The notes: generated by a model not told the origin, from the sequence alone. Positions 23,025 through 35,913 are shown, counted from the first letter of the stretch. The stretch is DNA of 64,000 bases from Sipunculus nudus (GCA_026874595.1 CM049314.1:38789729-38853728); one strand, 5' to 3'. Made by a program: numbers and translations.

Positions 23025-23485
23025 TTAGACTTCTGGCTCATTTACATATTAGTCGCGGTGCATGCGAAGCGATAAAAAGAGAGCAATACCTGAGCACACA
23101 TCAAATTGGATCCCGGCTTGGTCATTTTAAGAATCGCATTTTGGTAGCTTAGACCGGGTTAATTTGTATTTGTGGTATTCTGTGATGGGCGGGACAGGGT
23201 GGCATTTCAACTATAGATGTGCTTCCACGAGGCTCCGCAGTCTTAATGACAATTTGATGAGGGGTCATACAGTTCTCCCCCGGGCTAATGCCCAGGTAAC
23301 TCTACACCTAAGGTTTGCAGGTGCGCTGGTGTCTATTTCGCATGATTGCGCATGACAGGTAGGTCACGAGGGGTCATCGGCACTCCCAGAGCAGGAAAGG
23401 TCAAGGCCTTGACATGGGTCATGACACAAGGTATCCTAAATTCTAGCATACATCACGTGAAATTCCGTGTTGTCGTGCTTAATTA
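23025..23485. promoter_or_regulatory. Candidate regulatory island with nuclear-receptor-like sites
   Basis: AGGTCA-CGAG-GGGTCA at 23361-23376 is a DR4 arrangement of nuclear-receptor half-sites. Just downstream, GTCAAGGCCTTGAC (23400-23413) is a perfect 14-bp palindrome followed by another GGGTCA (23416). Three further TCA-type half-sites lie in the island. Composition is balanced and no frame is credible. Confidence 0.45.
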
Positions 23486-23489
23486 TAAT

Positions 23490-24160
23490 GTACCAGCTGT
23501 CAAACTGTCTCAGAATAATATTTGTGTCAGCAAAGACCCTTAGGATTAGATTCGCGCAAAAATTCAAAATTTTTAATCCAATAAAGACCAGTTATTCTTA
23601 ATTGTTATGAAACTCGACTAAATTAACTAGGAAACTTTCAGACTGTTTTTTTTCTTCTTCTGATGCATGAAATTTGCAAATATATACAGCAGTTTTTCTA
23701 AGATTTCTTACAGTTATACATTGTTCGTAACTGATTCATTCTTAATTAGAATTTGAATTTGTATTCTTAATCCTGACATTATCATATACCGTGTAAACTA
23801 TGTATTTGCAATTATGCAAATAAAATTTCATGTTTTATGTTAATTTAGGAGTACGGAGGCTTCTTTGTAAAGAAAAGCATAAAGCTGTGGACACAGATCT
23901 CTTGATGGTATTGTGTTGTATTCACTATAGTTTTCCATGTATGCTGTTCACTCTGTTGTATACTGTTAGGTAAGATTTGTAAAATAATACGTTATATCTG
24001 CCTATGTTGGAATTGAACTCCTTTGGCCGTAAGGAGAAGTACATGCAAATAAAAATATGGTCAGTCATTATATCGACATGCAGTATTGATTAATGTCTTG
24101 TGATATAACGTTGAATACTGATATAGGCTCAATACATTATATAATATACATAATATACAT
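23490..24160. other. AT-rich spacer, no gene seen
   Basis: Unique AT-rich sequence without supported features. Confidence 0.4.

Positions 24161-24200
<40 letters not shown>
24160..24200. repeat. (TA)n microsatellite
   Basis: A TA tract. Confidence 0.9.
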
Positions 24201-24204
<4 letters not shown>

Positions 24205-26205
24205 TTTCATTGTTAACATTTAGTGAACATTTCTACATTGATAGAACTAGAAAATGTTGTCCCAGAATGTCTGTTTCCGTAAAGTTTGCCCTATACACTG
24301 ACAAATGTATTCTCAGAAAAAAATGTAACACAGTCCACCAAGCATGGGTGGATCACAGGTGAATTCTAAAACAAAGGTGGTGCTAAATTATTACAGTGCA
24401 TGGCTCCGGTTTTCGGTTAAATTGAGATGAAGAAACTACACGAATTTACTACATATCATGCACGAATCACATGATCCAGGAAGTCTCCAAAATTTTACAG
24501 ATTTTTTTTTGGGGTATTACTCGGACCTTCTACAAAATCAAATATCAAAATCCTTCTATATCTTTTTGGAGTGCAGTTATTCACAAATTTAGAAAGACAA
24601 ACAGAACAGGCGGTAGAAATATAATAAGACAGTGTATGCAAATGGCAGGTACACACATATAGTAACTTGAATTATACAATGTATAGTTGTCGGCTATTAA
24701 AGCTCGTGACGGTTTATACCGAAAGTAAATATAACAACAAAATACAGATTTGTTGCAGCTTCAATAAAGATAAAGATTAAAAAAAAAGAATCATAATATT
24801 TTATCATTGACACTGTTTGCTTATAGGAAAACAAAAATAATAACTTGACGAGTCCAGATCGCCGTTCGGCCTTTTTATTTGGTCAGCCTTTCTTGATATG
24901 TATAGTTAAGTCAAAGGTACAATTTCATTTGGCTTATGCGTTCTTTGCACATATATCTTTTTTCTTTTGCCACTTGCATTCAATTTTGCAAAATGAAAAT
25001 AAATTTTATTATGTGAAAATATGCATGTTTATTATTCATAGAACATGTTTTATGGATTAACTTTCATTATTTGCGGTAATATGCTTTTACTTTTGAAACG
25101 CTTGTACGTCATATACCGCAGAACAATTGCGCAATTTTTAATGCAGAGCAGCTCCAACGATACGATGAAAGGTAACCAAACGACTAGCTTTCATTATTAG
25201 ATAAACCTCCAGTATAAATATAAGGACGCACGCACGAGAAAGCACTCAGGAAATCTTAATCAAGTCATGACTGTATTATACCAACAAAATAAATTTCATA
25301 TCATGATTTCTGTTTGACTTTTGTTTAAGATTATAATATATCGCTAATATGGAAAGCACATCTATCTTGCTTATAATTCCACCATCTCAAAAATGCGTGA
25401 TTTAAAGCAATTGCAATTAGCAATACTGTAGGTGACACTATATACCACACGCAATAGTGTTAATAGTGCGTGCAGTATTGAACGGAAGGAAAATAATATT
25501 TCCTCTTTTTCTACAAAGATCACTTTTTAATGATGTCATGATAATATTATATATTCGTTACAAGGTATACGTGCATACCTGGATTGGCAAGGCTTGCTTG
25601 TTCTAAGCGTTTCCCACCCAGGTGAAAACGGCCCTTTTGGGAAAAGCCCACGGTCAATTAGCACCATTTTGAGGCATTTATGAAATATTGAATTGTACCG
25701 TATCTTGCGGTTAAAATTCCACCGCAGACGGAAAGATGCAGATGTATTTTTGAATCGTTTTCTTTTATTCCAAGGGAGTTTACGAAAGTATTCATGGACG
25801 ATTACAATTTTGCAGACCACAATGGTGAATTCTTTTGAGAATCCATGTTGAAGAGCTTTCCATTAAGAAAACTCACACTTTGAAGTGGAATACTTAAAAC
25901 ACGTATGGTGATTAAACATTTGCGGTTAGTTTTATTTATAAAATTGAAGATACTCAATATTATCAACTATTGGGTCAATTAAAAATTTCCTAAGGCATTT
26001 TCCCACATTATAGCCACACCTTTGTGTAATAAATGGGGATTGATGCGGCCGTTTAAAACTTGAGAATTAAGCTTTTACCACAGACGAGTTGTTTTAAATA
26101 GACCCCTTTTAAGGTTGAAAAAGTTGAAGAAAACATTTCCATCAGTGGTCTGAATTCATGGTAACACTACTCTGTCAAACCCGTCGTTTATTGAATTGCA
26201 GTCGG
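24201..26205. other. AT-rich spacer, no gene seen
   Basis: About two kilobases of AT-rich unique DNA. Short frames throughout lack any family feature. No repeat longer than short homopolymers was noticed. Confidence 0.4.
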
Positions 26206-26209
26206 GGCA

Positions 26210-26510
26210 AAACGTTCAGTAATATTCAACCAGGTTTAAACTGGACCATATGGGCGGGTTCTGCATAATATATGACCGACCAGGGACCCAATTCATCCAA
26301 ATCGGGCCATTTCTCGCACGGCTGGCCTGACGGAGATGCCTTCTGACATGACCATGCACAAGTTGTCCGCAGAAGAGCCCAACGCAAACCGGAGACTGAG
26401 GCCGATGATTTTACAGTTGCCCGGCTTCTGTCACTTATCATGAGACGAAGAAACAAAAGGCGGCCTGTTTTCTGTCGGCGCCGCGATCCCTTAACTGTCA
26501 GTTGTGCTCA
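26210..26510. promoter_or_regulatory. Candidate regulatory island
   Basis: Balanced, CpG-containing stretch embedded in AT-rich DNA. The overlapping minus frame (26226-26456) is not recognisable. It is called on composition only. Confidence 0.28.
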
Positions 26511-26573
26511 ATTCAGTCAGTTCATATCAAATTATGAGATCCGGGCTTGGTGTTTCTTTCCCGTTCCCCTGTG

Positions 26574-26587
26574 TTGCTATGGTGAGA
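26574..26587 (+). promoter_or_regulatory. Weak RFX X-box-like motif
   Basis: GTTGCTATGGTGAG keeps the left half and spacer of an X-box but has two mismatches in the right half. Listed because three better matches occur elsewhere. Confidence 0.15.
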
Positions 26588-26860
26588 TTTGTCAGGCATT
26601 TGCCCTTTGCGTTTGGTCCCCATTTCATTTTTGTCAAGCAATAATAAGAACAGTCATACTTTTTGTAAACCCAGTATTTGCTTACATTTTTTACTGTCAC
26701 TGGAAGATTTTATTTCCATCCTTTTTTATCAGTTTGAAAAATGAAATATTTCATTCCGAGTTCCCTTGCTGACCCCTTTGTTTGGACAAAACTGCAATAC
26801 AAACATTCAAAAAATTCTCCCCCTGGTCTTTTTCTAGTGTTTTTATTGTTGTTGCCTTCC

Positions 26861-26904
26861 ACTCCCCCCCCCCCTCCCCAACTTGTCTTCCCTCTCTTCT
26901 TCTT

Positions 26905-26956
<52 letters not shown>

Positions 26957-26957
26957 G
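26861..26957 (+). repeat. C run plus (CT)n microsatellite
   Basis: An interrupted C run (about 26863-26878) is followed by pyrimidine-rich sequence and a pure CT tract at about 26909-26955. Confidence 0.88.
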
Positions 26958-26959
26958 GA

Positions 26960-28000
26960 GTATTTATAAAAAATAAGGACACAAATACCCATTCTATATA
27001 ACTCCCATTAAACTGCAGAAATTCATTTTAAATTCTTCATTCTTCAACCAAACTATGCGATAAATGTATTCCTATTTCTTCTTAATGAAAACAGAAAGTA
27101 ACAGAATAATATGTTTATGTTACCGCTCAGCCTTTCTTAGTTTCAGCGTATGGAATATAGGTATAAACAAAGAGACTAAATTGTACTTCAGGAAAAAGTG
27201 CCAATCTTTTAAATTCTGTGGCGCCTTGACCATTGAGGTAACGTCTAATCCAGCTTTGGTTTAATCTTAATTTCGATGCTAAGTTGAGGATATAATCATG
27301 CATGTTTTGAATCAGAATGTAATAACCACCATCTTGTACTCAATATACCCCATAGTGCAAATATATGATCACGCACGATATGACCCATCACGCACTGATT
27401 GTAACCCAAGCCAATCCCAAGTGCTGCCTAATAATCTTTGTAAAGACACGAGACCAGCACGAGCCCAGATCTCATATGTTTGTACCATTGACCCTGTATT
27501 GCTCTATTGTCTTGAGTTCAAAGAATAGCCACCTCTCCTGTTTATATTTACCTTTCTATACTAGTCGTCTTTACGTACTCTGTACTCCATATAATAATGT
27601 TACTCATATAAAATTACAGTTTAGATATAAATATATATATATATATACACACACACAAAAGACTCCCGTACAAAATTCTTAAATTGTAATTTTTATTATA
27701 TTAAGTCAAGACCTCACGCTCTTCTGGTTTTATCTCATCTTTTCGTGTTTTTGTTTCATTTTTCCCCCGATTAATTTTTCTTTTGGTATTTATTTTCGAT
27801 TAATTTAACTTTGTTCTTATTATTTGTATTATACTTTGGGGATTTTTTTTTATACTTATACAATTTTGGTAGACTAATTCACTTTTTCTTCCTTCTTAAA
27901 ACATTTTATAAATTGTTTCTGGCTAGTATATCTTTATCTTTAAATCAATTGTGTTATATAAAAAGTCTGAATAAGGCTCTCTAATTTTTAATGACCACCT
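26960..28000. other. AT-rich spacer, no gene seen
   Basis: T-rich toward the right. A short TA/CA tract lies at 27630-27658. No supported frames. Confidence 0.4.
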
Positions 28001-28004
28001 TTAT

Positions 28005-28605
28005 ATATGGGATTTGGCCGGACACATGAATTCAGTATTACTCAGAAGCCGTTCAGACCCAAAGTGTTCACGCACAAATAAACGCCTAAATATGGAGACT
28101 ATGGCAGTTTTTGTGTGCGTTAAGCCGCATATTGCATCATCCAGGCAGAAACGCAATAAAACCAATGGCTTCATCGCCGGCAAGCCCGGGCAGATTAGCG
28201 GTCCATTAATACCGCCACTAATGATTGTATGAGGCCCTGTCATCCCATAGCGATCAGCCAGGGCCCCCGACATACGGTCAGGCTACCTTGACACTCGCTT
28301 CTCATTGTATAAACCCCCAGCCCCTTGATATGTTTATATCGATTCGAATTCATGGCATAAATAAAGTGGAAACACAGGTGAGAGCGACCCGGCGCGCATT
28401 TCACAATTCGCTTCATCACCCTCCGTTTTAATGGACACATTAGCGGCACTTGGCTGTTTTCGGCACGCACAGCGCTGTAATTTGCGTTCGGGTTAATCCT
28501 GCTGCCTTTATAGCTCAATCAACACGGAAGCTGCTTAACAAGAGCGCCCTCCAGGGGGAGCCACCCGTATTAGGTGTCACATATCGACTCCAATCAAATT
28601 AGGGA
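28005..28605. promoter_or_regulatory. Strong candidate regulatory island
   Basis: About 600 bp of balanced, CpG-containing, non-repetitive DNA, one of the two most prominent islands. It contains a CArG-like CTAAATATGG (28086-28095), GCAATAAAA (about 28154, a posterior-Hox/CDX-type site), TAAT cores near 28206-28222 and a CTCF-like site at its right end. Opposed short frames overlap and none looks coding. An enhancer role is inferred. Confidence 0.45.
28548..28561 (+). promoter_or_regulatory. CTCF-like motif
   Basis: CCTCCAGGGGGAGC approximates the CTCF core with mismatches at the third position and near the 3' end. Confidence 0.3.
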
Positions 28606-29560
28606 GACTATACTGTTTTATGAAGACCAATGGTGCTTGCGATGCTGAAGCTTTAATATGGGTTCAATTCTTAATTAATGGATTTTTTTTTATATCGTGA
28701 ATGCCATTTGTCGCAGTTTGTCAGTTCCCACGAATTAAAGAATTAGCGATCTAATAGAAAACAGTATATACATTTAAAGGACCACCTATATACCTGTGTG
28801 TTTATAAAACGTTCATATTGTATCTCATACTTTACCCGATATCTGGCAGTATAGAATATTCTCCTTTATATTACTGCTTGCTAAAATCATCTCGAAATGA
28901 ATAATGCCAAGAACTGCATTTGGAGATAAAGCCACCTAATTTTAAGCACGCAATATAGTATAAGCGGTGTCATCCCAAATGAACGGGTTCCAGGTAGGCG
29001 GGTTTAAGCTCTCTGGAACTTCCATCACAGGAAGTGATATAGGACTGGGTATTATCGGCCGGTCTGTTGAGGTACAATACATATTGCAATGTAGTCAAGA
29101 GCATGCGCATGCCATGTTTCCATGTGTGTCATTTTCCTGACGCCGGCAATGAGCACAATAAGAGAAAGAGTCTCTTTTTTTATAAGTATAGTATATCTGT
29201 TATGCTTGAAATAAGAGTAAGAATCATATTTTATGAAAACATTTGTTTAACTTTTACATAGATATTCATACTGTAATGGTCATGAATTGTCATTTTGAAA
29301 AAAAAAAACATAGTTGGGGATATTGTATAGCTCACAAACAAGCAGCCCCCTATATTCATATTTGTTGCACGTCCCCACCAAACCAGCTCAAAGCATTCAA
29401 AACGCACCTCAAACGGTATCGGCATAACCAATCGATTCGTATAGATGGGCCTATAGTTAACACCGCAATGAAGCCCTATACTGAACCCATGCACCCTTGT
29501 CCCCATGTATACGTGCTAACGTCACCTATACAAAAATACAGAACTATCGATCGTTAAGAT
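28606..29560. other. Mixed spacer, small balanced patch
   Basis: A balanced patch with CpGs lies at about 28975-29150. The rest is AT-rich. Frames on both strands at 29231-29557 overlap and are unsupported. Confidence 0.3.
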
Positions 29561-29945
29561 TACTGTGGTTGTTTTTTGTTCGCGAGGGTTTCGATTTCGC
29601 AATATTCGCGAAAATTGATCATCGCCAAAATTGGGCCTTCGTGAATAATAGATCCCATCGTCGGAGGCTAGTTGAAGGTATAAAAGGCTGATATAATAAA
29701 TAATTATAGATCTTGTATGTACAATAATTGCCATTATAAATCATATTAGATTTTAAAGTATCGTTGAAGATCTATTTCCACTCGGTCTATGTTCCCTTGT
29801 AATTAATTACAATTGTTAAGATTATGCCCACGTGTAATTTGATATAATTAATTCATATAATAATGGTTATGCTTTGTGCAGGGCCTTTGCATGGTGATAC
29901 CGCGCAATTTTATCCCGCGAATATGAAGTCAACCACAATATAGTA
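29561..29945. mobile_element. MITE with terminal inverted repeats (about 385 bp)
   Basis: The left end reads TACTGTGGTTGTTTTTTG then TTCGCGAGGG. The reverse complement of the right end reads TACTATATTGTGGTTG then TTCGCGGG, so the two ends form imperfect inverted repeats about 35 bp long. Internal TTCGCGAAAATTG- and CGCGCAATTTTATC-type blocks are also opposed. From memory such CGCGAA-rich inverted elements are common in molluscs. No transposase is encoded and no clear target duplication was found. Confidence 0.6.
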
Positions 29946-30880
29946 AAATTGAGTTTTTTTTTGTGATGTGACTGATGTATATAACTTTGGTATTTTAAGC
30001 AGGATTAAGGTATACAACTATAGCGGCTATATTATTTTAGGCTTCTTTTATTTGTAATACATGTAACACAAGTAAATGGGGCATTACACATGAAACATAG
30101 GACCAAATGTTTATTCACAATATTTACAGCTTACAAATAACCAAACTAAGTTATCAAATACACTGCGCACGATTAAACTGTATATATGTGATGTTAAACC
30201 ATTTATTATATATAGTATCTACTGTTGTCCATATGAAGTTCTCATAAAAAACTGATGACGTGCGCTTTTTAAAACATATATTAACTCTAAAATAAATATA
30301 AGAAATATTTCTGGTACAATGTTTTATCGTATACGAATATTTGCTCAAAACAACAAAAATAAAAAATAACGTTTTTTTATATTTAAAGGCGATGTGAACA
30401 TTGACTTATTTTTAATGATAAATGTTGCCGATGAATGGTAATAAGATGGTAAATTGCAGTTCTAGCTAATGAGAGACATCTTGTACATGTGATCAATAAC
30501 ACAAAGAACGTCTGTAAAAGCCTTTAACAAGTGTATGTGATACAGCAGAGTGTCTCTTACCACGCAATACTTGCAGCCAATCGCCGGAACAATAGGGACA
30601 ATTCAATTACCATTTTAAAGGGGACAAGTTATAGTTCAATAACAGGAAATCACGCCTGCGCAAAAACAAACTGTTTAAATTATAAAATTATGTACAATAA
30701 CGATTGTTAAGATAAAACAATCGGGAGATAGCAAATGAATATATCGTGTCTAGAAATCAATGCGTTTATACTTCAAGAGAGGGCAACAGATAAAGATTCT
30801 CAGAATTTATAAAAAATATGATAAAAAATAAACTCCTAAATCACAGCCCTTCATTGAAACGGGGAAGACATCATTCAGCC
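29946..30880. other. AT-rich spacer, no gene seen
   Basis: Unique AT-rich DNA without supported features. Confidence 0.4.
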
Positions 30881-30884
30881 AACC

Positions 30885-31330
30885 GCAAGATTTTATTTAG
30901 GACCGGAGAAACGTCTACAGGACAAAAACTGTGCAAAAACGAGGATACATACACAAACGATCTTGTGCATTTGCCACATGGGACTACAACTAATGAGTCC
31001 ATGGAGCGCTGCCGGTGCCAGACGGGGAGAGGGGGACCCGCGAGACAGGTGTACCAGACATACAGGCGCCAACATTAGGAACCCAAGGGCCCCCGTGTGA
31101 GCCAAACCGGCAAAAGGCGGTGTCGCCGAATAGAGGCTCCCCGTACCAATTATACCCCTGCTTGTTTCTGGTCGTCGCTGGTCCATCTTTTGATCCCTTG
31201 GATGATATTCTACTCCTTTTTTTCTATGCTTTTATACATCTTATGACATGTGTGGTCATCTGGGCATGGCAGGCGGTGAGCAATGAACAAGAAAGGCTCG
31301 TCGAACAGATGTAATGTCTGATGAGCGACA
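30885..31330. other. Balanced sequence, no gene recognised
   Basis: A balanced block that carries about 90-codon frames on opposite strands (30893-31186 minus, 31015-31314 plus). Neither shows a domain, so coding is not supported. It may be a regulatory island. Confidence 0.3.
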
Positions 31331-31594
31331 GTGTACTTATGTGATAAATCTGGTATGCATCCTACTATAACTTGGGGAATTGGGCGTGGTAAAAAAAAGG
31401 TTATTCTCTATAAACTCTGCCTATATACGTTCCCTTACCACCAATTTCCTTCTGTAGATGTATATTCTCGTCTTGGCGCTGTCTGCTGAGTACTTCGCAT
31501 CCCTGCACCCATATCGAACCCTGACAGGTTGATTTCTCCTAGTTTTTTTAAACCGCACATGGGGGCTGCCATTTTGACGTACATACTAAAATCC

Positions 31595-31602
31595 TGACGT
31601 CA
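31595..31602. promoter_or_regulatory. CRE palindrome
   Basis: TGACGTCA followed by CAGGTC. A second CRE-like half, TTGACGTAC, lies 20 bp upstream. Confidence 0.25.
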
Positions 31603-31741
31603 CAGGTCGAAATTATCAATATGCCTTCAGCTTCATGCAAACACAGCACCTTGAGATACTTCTTAGAGAAACTATGATCACCAAGGGAACAACAAAGGGA
31701 AGACAGCCCTAACGGAAGTTATAACAGTATAGCATCATTGC

Positions 31742-32027
31742 CTAGACCGGGAGGGTATGCGTTCACTCTCGTTCGTGTTTTTATGTGTGACTGTTCACAA
31801 CATATCCAACGTAGACGTGAACGGATTTTCATGACATTTTCATAGCATTTCGGGATTAGGCCTGGGAAGAATCGTTCAGATTTGAGTGTGAATCTGGCAC
31901 ATGGTCCGGATTTAGGAACGTCATCAAGGAATATTCATAGTTGTTCGGTCACTTATGCACAAATAAACCTGGGAATTTGGGCCGAATAAGTGAATATCCT
32001 CATGGCGGAGGCTTGTATTCCTTAGCA
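31742..32027 (+). mobile_element. MITE-like element, copy 2
   Basis: A diverged relative of the element at 21.9 kb in the same orientation. Shared features are a left end GGAGGGTATGCGTTCACTCT, a GTGAACGGATTTTCATGACA block, GGTCCGGATTTAGGAAC (compare GATCCAGGAATT in copy 1), and a right end ATGGCGGAGGCTTGT. The length is similar. It is non-coding. Confidence 0.65.
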
Positions 32028-32029
32028 TG

Positions 32030-33200
32030 CAGATTTCTAATTTAAAAAATAGCGTCATTCTTTGTAAGAGTTACGTTAACAGAAAAAATAAGGAACTCGC
32101 TGTGTTGCTTAATTATCGGACCACACATTCAATAACATATAATATCATGGTGATTATAACATCGATGACACAATTTGATAACTGATTAAATAAGGTTTAG
32201 AATCGAATTAATTTTGAAATTAACACTTGAATTTCCGTACTAACATATCAAATATGTATGGAATATAGATTTGTCAGATATGTATAATATATAAAATAAT
32301 AAATTTCCTTTCATTTTTCAGTCACGTTAATGCTGAAGCCATGCTTTCCCAGGATTATCGCTGAAAGAATTCAACTGTTTATTCTGTGTACAATGACTTA
32401 TACAAATGTTGATTGATATTTTGTTCCCGAAATTTAAACATTGATTGTCAATCTGTCGTTAACGGAAGAAGTGACTTGACATGTGATAATCTCCCTCGGG
32501 TGTTCTGTTGATAAACCTACAACGGGAGGAAAAAATTCTCTACACTTATTCGACTTTGAAGTATTCAACATATTTTTCATAATTTTTTAAAGAATAGATC
32601 ATTCTTTATACATAAGATTTTCATATTTTTAATTATTGATTACTTATAGATATTATGCGTGCGAAATGTATCATATGTATAACCCGTTTGGTACCTTTTG
32701 TGTTCTATGCTGATATTTGTACCCATGCAAATTTCTCTGTTTGGTGCAATCGTATTTTTAATAAAATTACGTAAATGCATTATGTTGAACCTGTGAGTTA
32801 TTCCGAATTGCATGGTTTAACATTATAGATGGTCTGTTTGAACGAAAATCACTGTAGACCTCTTTAACTTTAAGATTAGATTCGATAAACCAACACATTT
32901 AGTATTAAGGCAACGTAAACATATTTATTCAAAATAAACCTTCCAAGTTTTGAATTTGACTTTTAATTCTTTCACCGGCAGGAAAATGATAAAAAAGTAA
33001 TTTCCAGCTATTTCGTAAGTTCTCATTCATGCGAATTTAAAAATATAAAGAAATTATTACGGAGAGTAATTTGGGTCATCATACATTGTATATTTTTAAT
33101 TCAAAGTTTCTATTGTTTTGAAAATTGTAAGAAATCTTTATAACAAGATCGGTTAGTCCTTACGGTAAAATATTACAAAAAACATGTAAAAAAAACAATA
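32030..33200. other. AT-rich spacer, no gene seen
   Basis: Long AT-rich stretch with no frame of 60 codons worth listing and no repeat recognised. Confidence 0.45.
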
Positions 33201-33265
33201 ACTGCAACAGTTATGAAATGTTGTATGGGGTGTTTCTGTTCCGCCACACCGTCATACCTGCGATG

Positions 33266-33284
33266 GGCTGGGGGGGGGGGGGGG
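33266..33284 (+). repeat. Poly-G run
   Basis: A near-pure G tract within a small balanced stretch (33210-33420). Confidence 0.85.
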
Positions 33285-33518
33285 GATGCCGGCGACATAT
33301 AAGCTTAAACAGCCCAGGGGTATTTTGGCAGCATACGGGGACATGCGCTCCGTGGGTCTGTGAACAAAAGATAAGCCCTATTTTCTGTCCGAGACTTGTT
33401 TTTCCACGGAACTCCATCTATCCACCGTCCAAGATTAATATATCCATTGCACACGTCATACACCTGTGGTATAAACATGTCGCAGGACTCTCTCGAGACT
33501 TGTGCTTCACACACATAC

Positions 33519-33520
<2 letters not shown>

Positions 33521-33576
<56 letters not shown>
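33521..33576. repeat. (TA)n microsatellite
   Basis: A pure TA tract. It accounts for overlapping Tyr/Ile-rich frames on both strands. Confidence 0.92.
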
Positions 33577-33577
<1 letters not shown>

Positions 33578-33767
33578 GTTTTAAAGATACTAAAAGATAC
33601 TATAGCATGCAAATACCATTACTGTGTAACCCATCTAACATCGCTTCGTTACATTCACAAAACACGTGCACAATATACTGTATGTGTCTGCGGGTGTCTG
33701 TGTGTAAAGTTATGAGTCTGTATATATATGTTACTATTTCATTTTACTTTGGTACGCTTTGCTGTGG

Positions 33768-33784
33768 TAGATATATATATATAT

Positions 33785-33820
<36 letters not shown>

Positions 33821-33822
33821 CA
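33768..33822. repeat. (TA)n microsatellite
   Basis: TA with three short interruptions. Confidence 0.9.
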
Positions 33823-34550
33823 ACATAAACGTAAACACAATGCATGTTTTAAATGGTATATACGTGACACCTGATTAGATAAGATGGAATGATAAGATAA
33901 TAAATGTGATATATATATATAGAATATACGTGCTTTGCGATAACGAGTGAGTCTAGTGCACGAAGTTGACATTGTGCGGGCAGTAGTAAAAATATGATTC
34001 ACGCCATCAAAACGAAATGCTCATTTCTTTAAACTTGTTTATTTTTTATATACCGAATTTCAGTTAACCCTTAACCACAAGCGTATAGTCATGCAAACGT
34101 TGGTGTGAACAGTAATATTTAGCCCACGAGCCTGTGGTAATTCCTTCTATAAATGTTCAAAACTCAAAGTAGAGGATATGCTATAGTATAACTGCAGCCT
34201 AAAGGTATCAGAAAATAGACTGCGTATATAAATCGACGATATAATTTATATAAATGCACAGGTTCAGTCAGACCGCTGTTTTGGTGCCTTTCAATGTGTG
34301 CTTACTGCAACGCTGACATATATACATTTCATAGTTCCATTTTTTTCTCAACTTATTCTGGTACTTTCAAATGGTTAAACTGTCGTCATATTTTACCGAT
34401 GATAGAATTATACTTAAGCATCAATTACATGCCCTGCCAATATTTATACCTTGTATTTAATCAACTGCTCCAAGCCACTAAATAAACTCACGAAAGTCAT
34501 GCACGATTAATAATTTTAATTGCCATTTTCATTTAAATTACCAATATAAT
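33823..34550. other. AT-rich spacer, no gene seen
   Basis: Unique sequence without supported features. Confidence 0.4.
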
Positions 34551-34554
34551 GAAT

Positions 34555-34700
34555 TATAAACCGCTCTCGGGCTGGCCTCGTGATCAGCTGCCCGTTAGGA
34601 TATAAAGTACTTTACCCTTAATTAATGCAGTGAATACCAGCGGAGGGTCGAATTAATTTCTTTTCTTGCGTAGGCAAATTTTTATTAAATCCTTAAATTT
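34555..34700. promoter_or_regulatory. Small candidate regulatory island
   Basis: GC-richer left half followed by CTTAATTAATGC and GAATTAATTTC, four TAAT-type cores within 70 bp. Confidence 0.3.
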
Positions 34701-35024
34701 TGGCTGTAATCTTGATCATCATGGCATTTTATTTAATTTAAAAATTCAATGGCATTGTAAGATAGGACATTTTCTTAAACCCTGCATGCCAAGGGTATAC
34801 CCATATACCCTGTTATAATAATATTTACCATATAAGGGTCATTCATCTGTATTCGCTTTATACAGCCTTTTTTTTCTTGAGCTGAGCTGTGATCCAGCCA
34901 TTGAGTCGTTGAACCGTAACACACGTGCATGTTAATTTCATTATAATATAAAGTGATATTTATTTAGGATTGAGGCAGAGGTCTCAAATTACTACCTTTT
35001 AGATGATATACAAGTACAGGTTTA

Positions 35025-35098
35025 TATATATTTATATTTATAAATATATAAATATATATAAATGTATATATATATATATATAAATATATATATATAGT
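35025..35098. repeat. Degenerate (TA)n
   Basis: TATATAAATATATA-type repeat. Confidence 0.85.
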
Positions 35099-35905
35099 TT
35101 CAAAGATAAACCCTTGATAACCCCGTATATTAACATTAAATCCATTATTCATCTATATTTTCTATAGAATTTATGTGATTTCAGGCTAACACCGAGTACA
35201 TATAATTGAAGATTAGGTCATTCCTGTTTTTTATGACGCCTCTGTGGCTGATGTATCAGCTTGTTTAACTACGAGCTGTCAGTAACCACAGTATATACAC
35301 GCAACGATATTGCCAAAATGCCTCCATGTATATAACAAAAAGGTTGTGCCATGGGTTGCATATGCGCGGCATTTGAATCGAAAGGTCACTGGCTGCAAAA
35401 CGCTCTATATGCAAAACGCTGCATGCTTTGTTTGACTTGCTGCCATATGTGTGCCTTTGTTGAATGTGCTTGGGTCATTTTCGGTGGGTCCCCCACAGGT
35501 TACAAACACGGATATAACTAAAACTTGTTATGAGGTTCAAGGGATTCTCTTTATCTAGAAGACGTCAGATATCGGAACCCTTAAATTAAGGACAAAATGT
35601 TTTAACACGCGCAACTGACTGTCTCACTTATGGCCACAATGAAACTGACAATTGCAATCGCACATGAAGACTCTAACATGTGGTAAAATAAAATATGAAT
35701 ATGTATCACAATCTTCCATGCATTGTACAATTAAAAATAGGAGAACAGGTAATAAATTAAAGAAAAAATACAATATATTTATACAGGAAGCGGGTTGCCT
35801 TTGTGTACTGGTTATATATTATACGATGCCAGTGACCTGACCAGATGCCCTACATATTTTTGCGACAGTTTTAAATGTAAAACATAAACACGTTCACAGC
35901 GACAT
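35099..35905. other. Mixed spacer, no gene seen
   Basis: Slightly balanced around 35220-35500. No supported frame or repeat. Confidence 0.35.
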
Positions 35906-35913
35906 GTCCTTTT

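Noticed and set aside
26226-26456. 76-codon minus frame in a balanced island
   Set aside because: Has Cys, Trp and Ser but no domain pattern; balanced composition alone explains the open frame.
33218-33715. 165-codon plus-strand frame
   Set aside because: Crosses a poly-G run and a long (TA)n tract that supply most of its residues.
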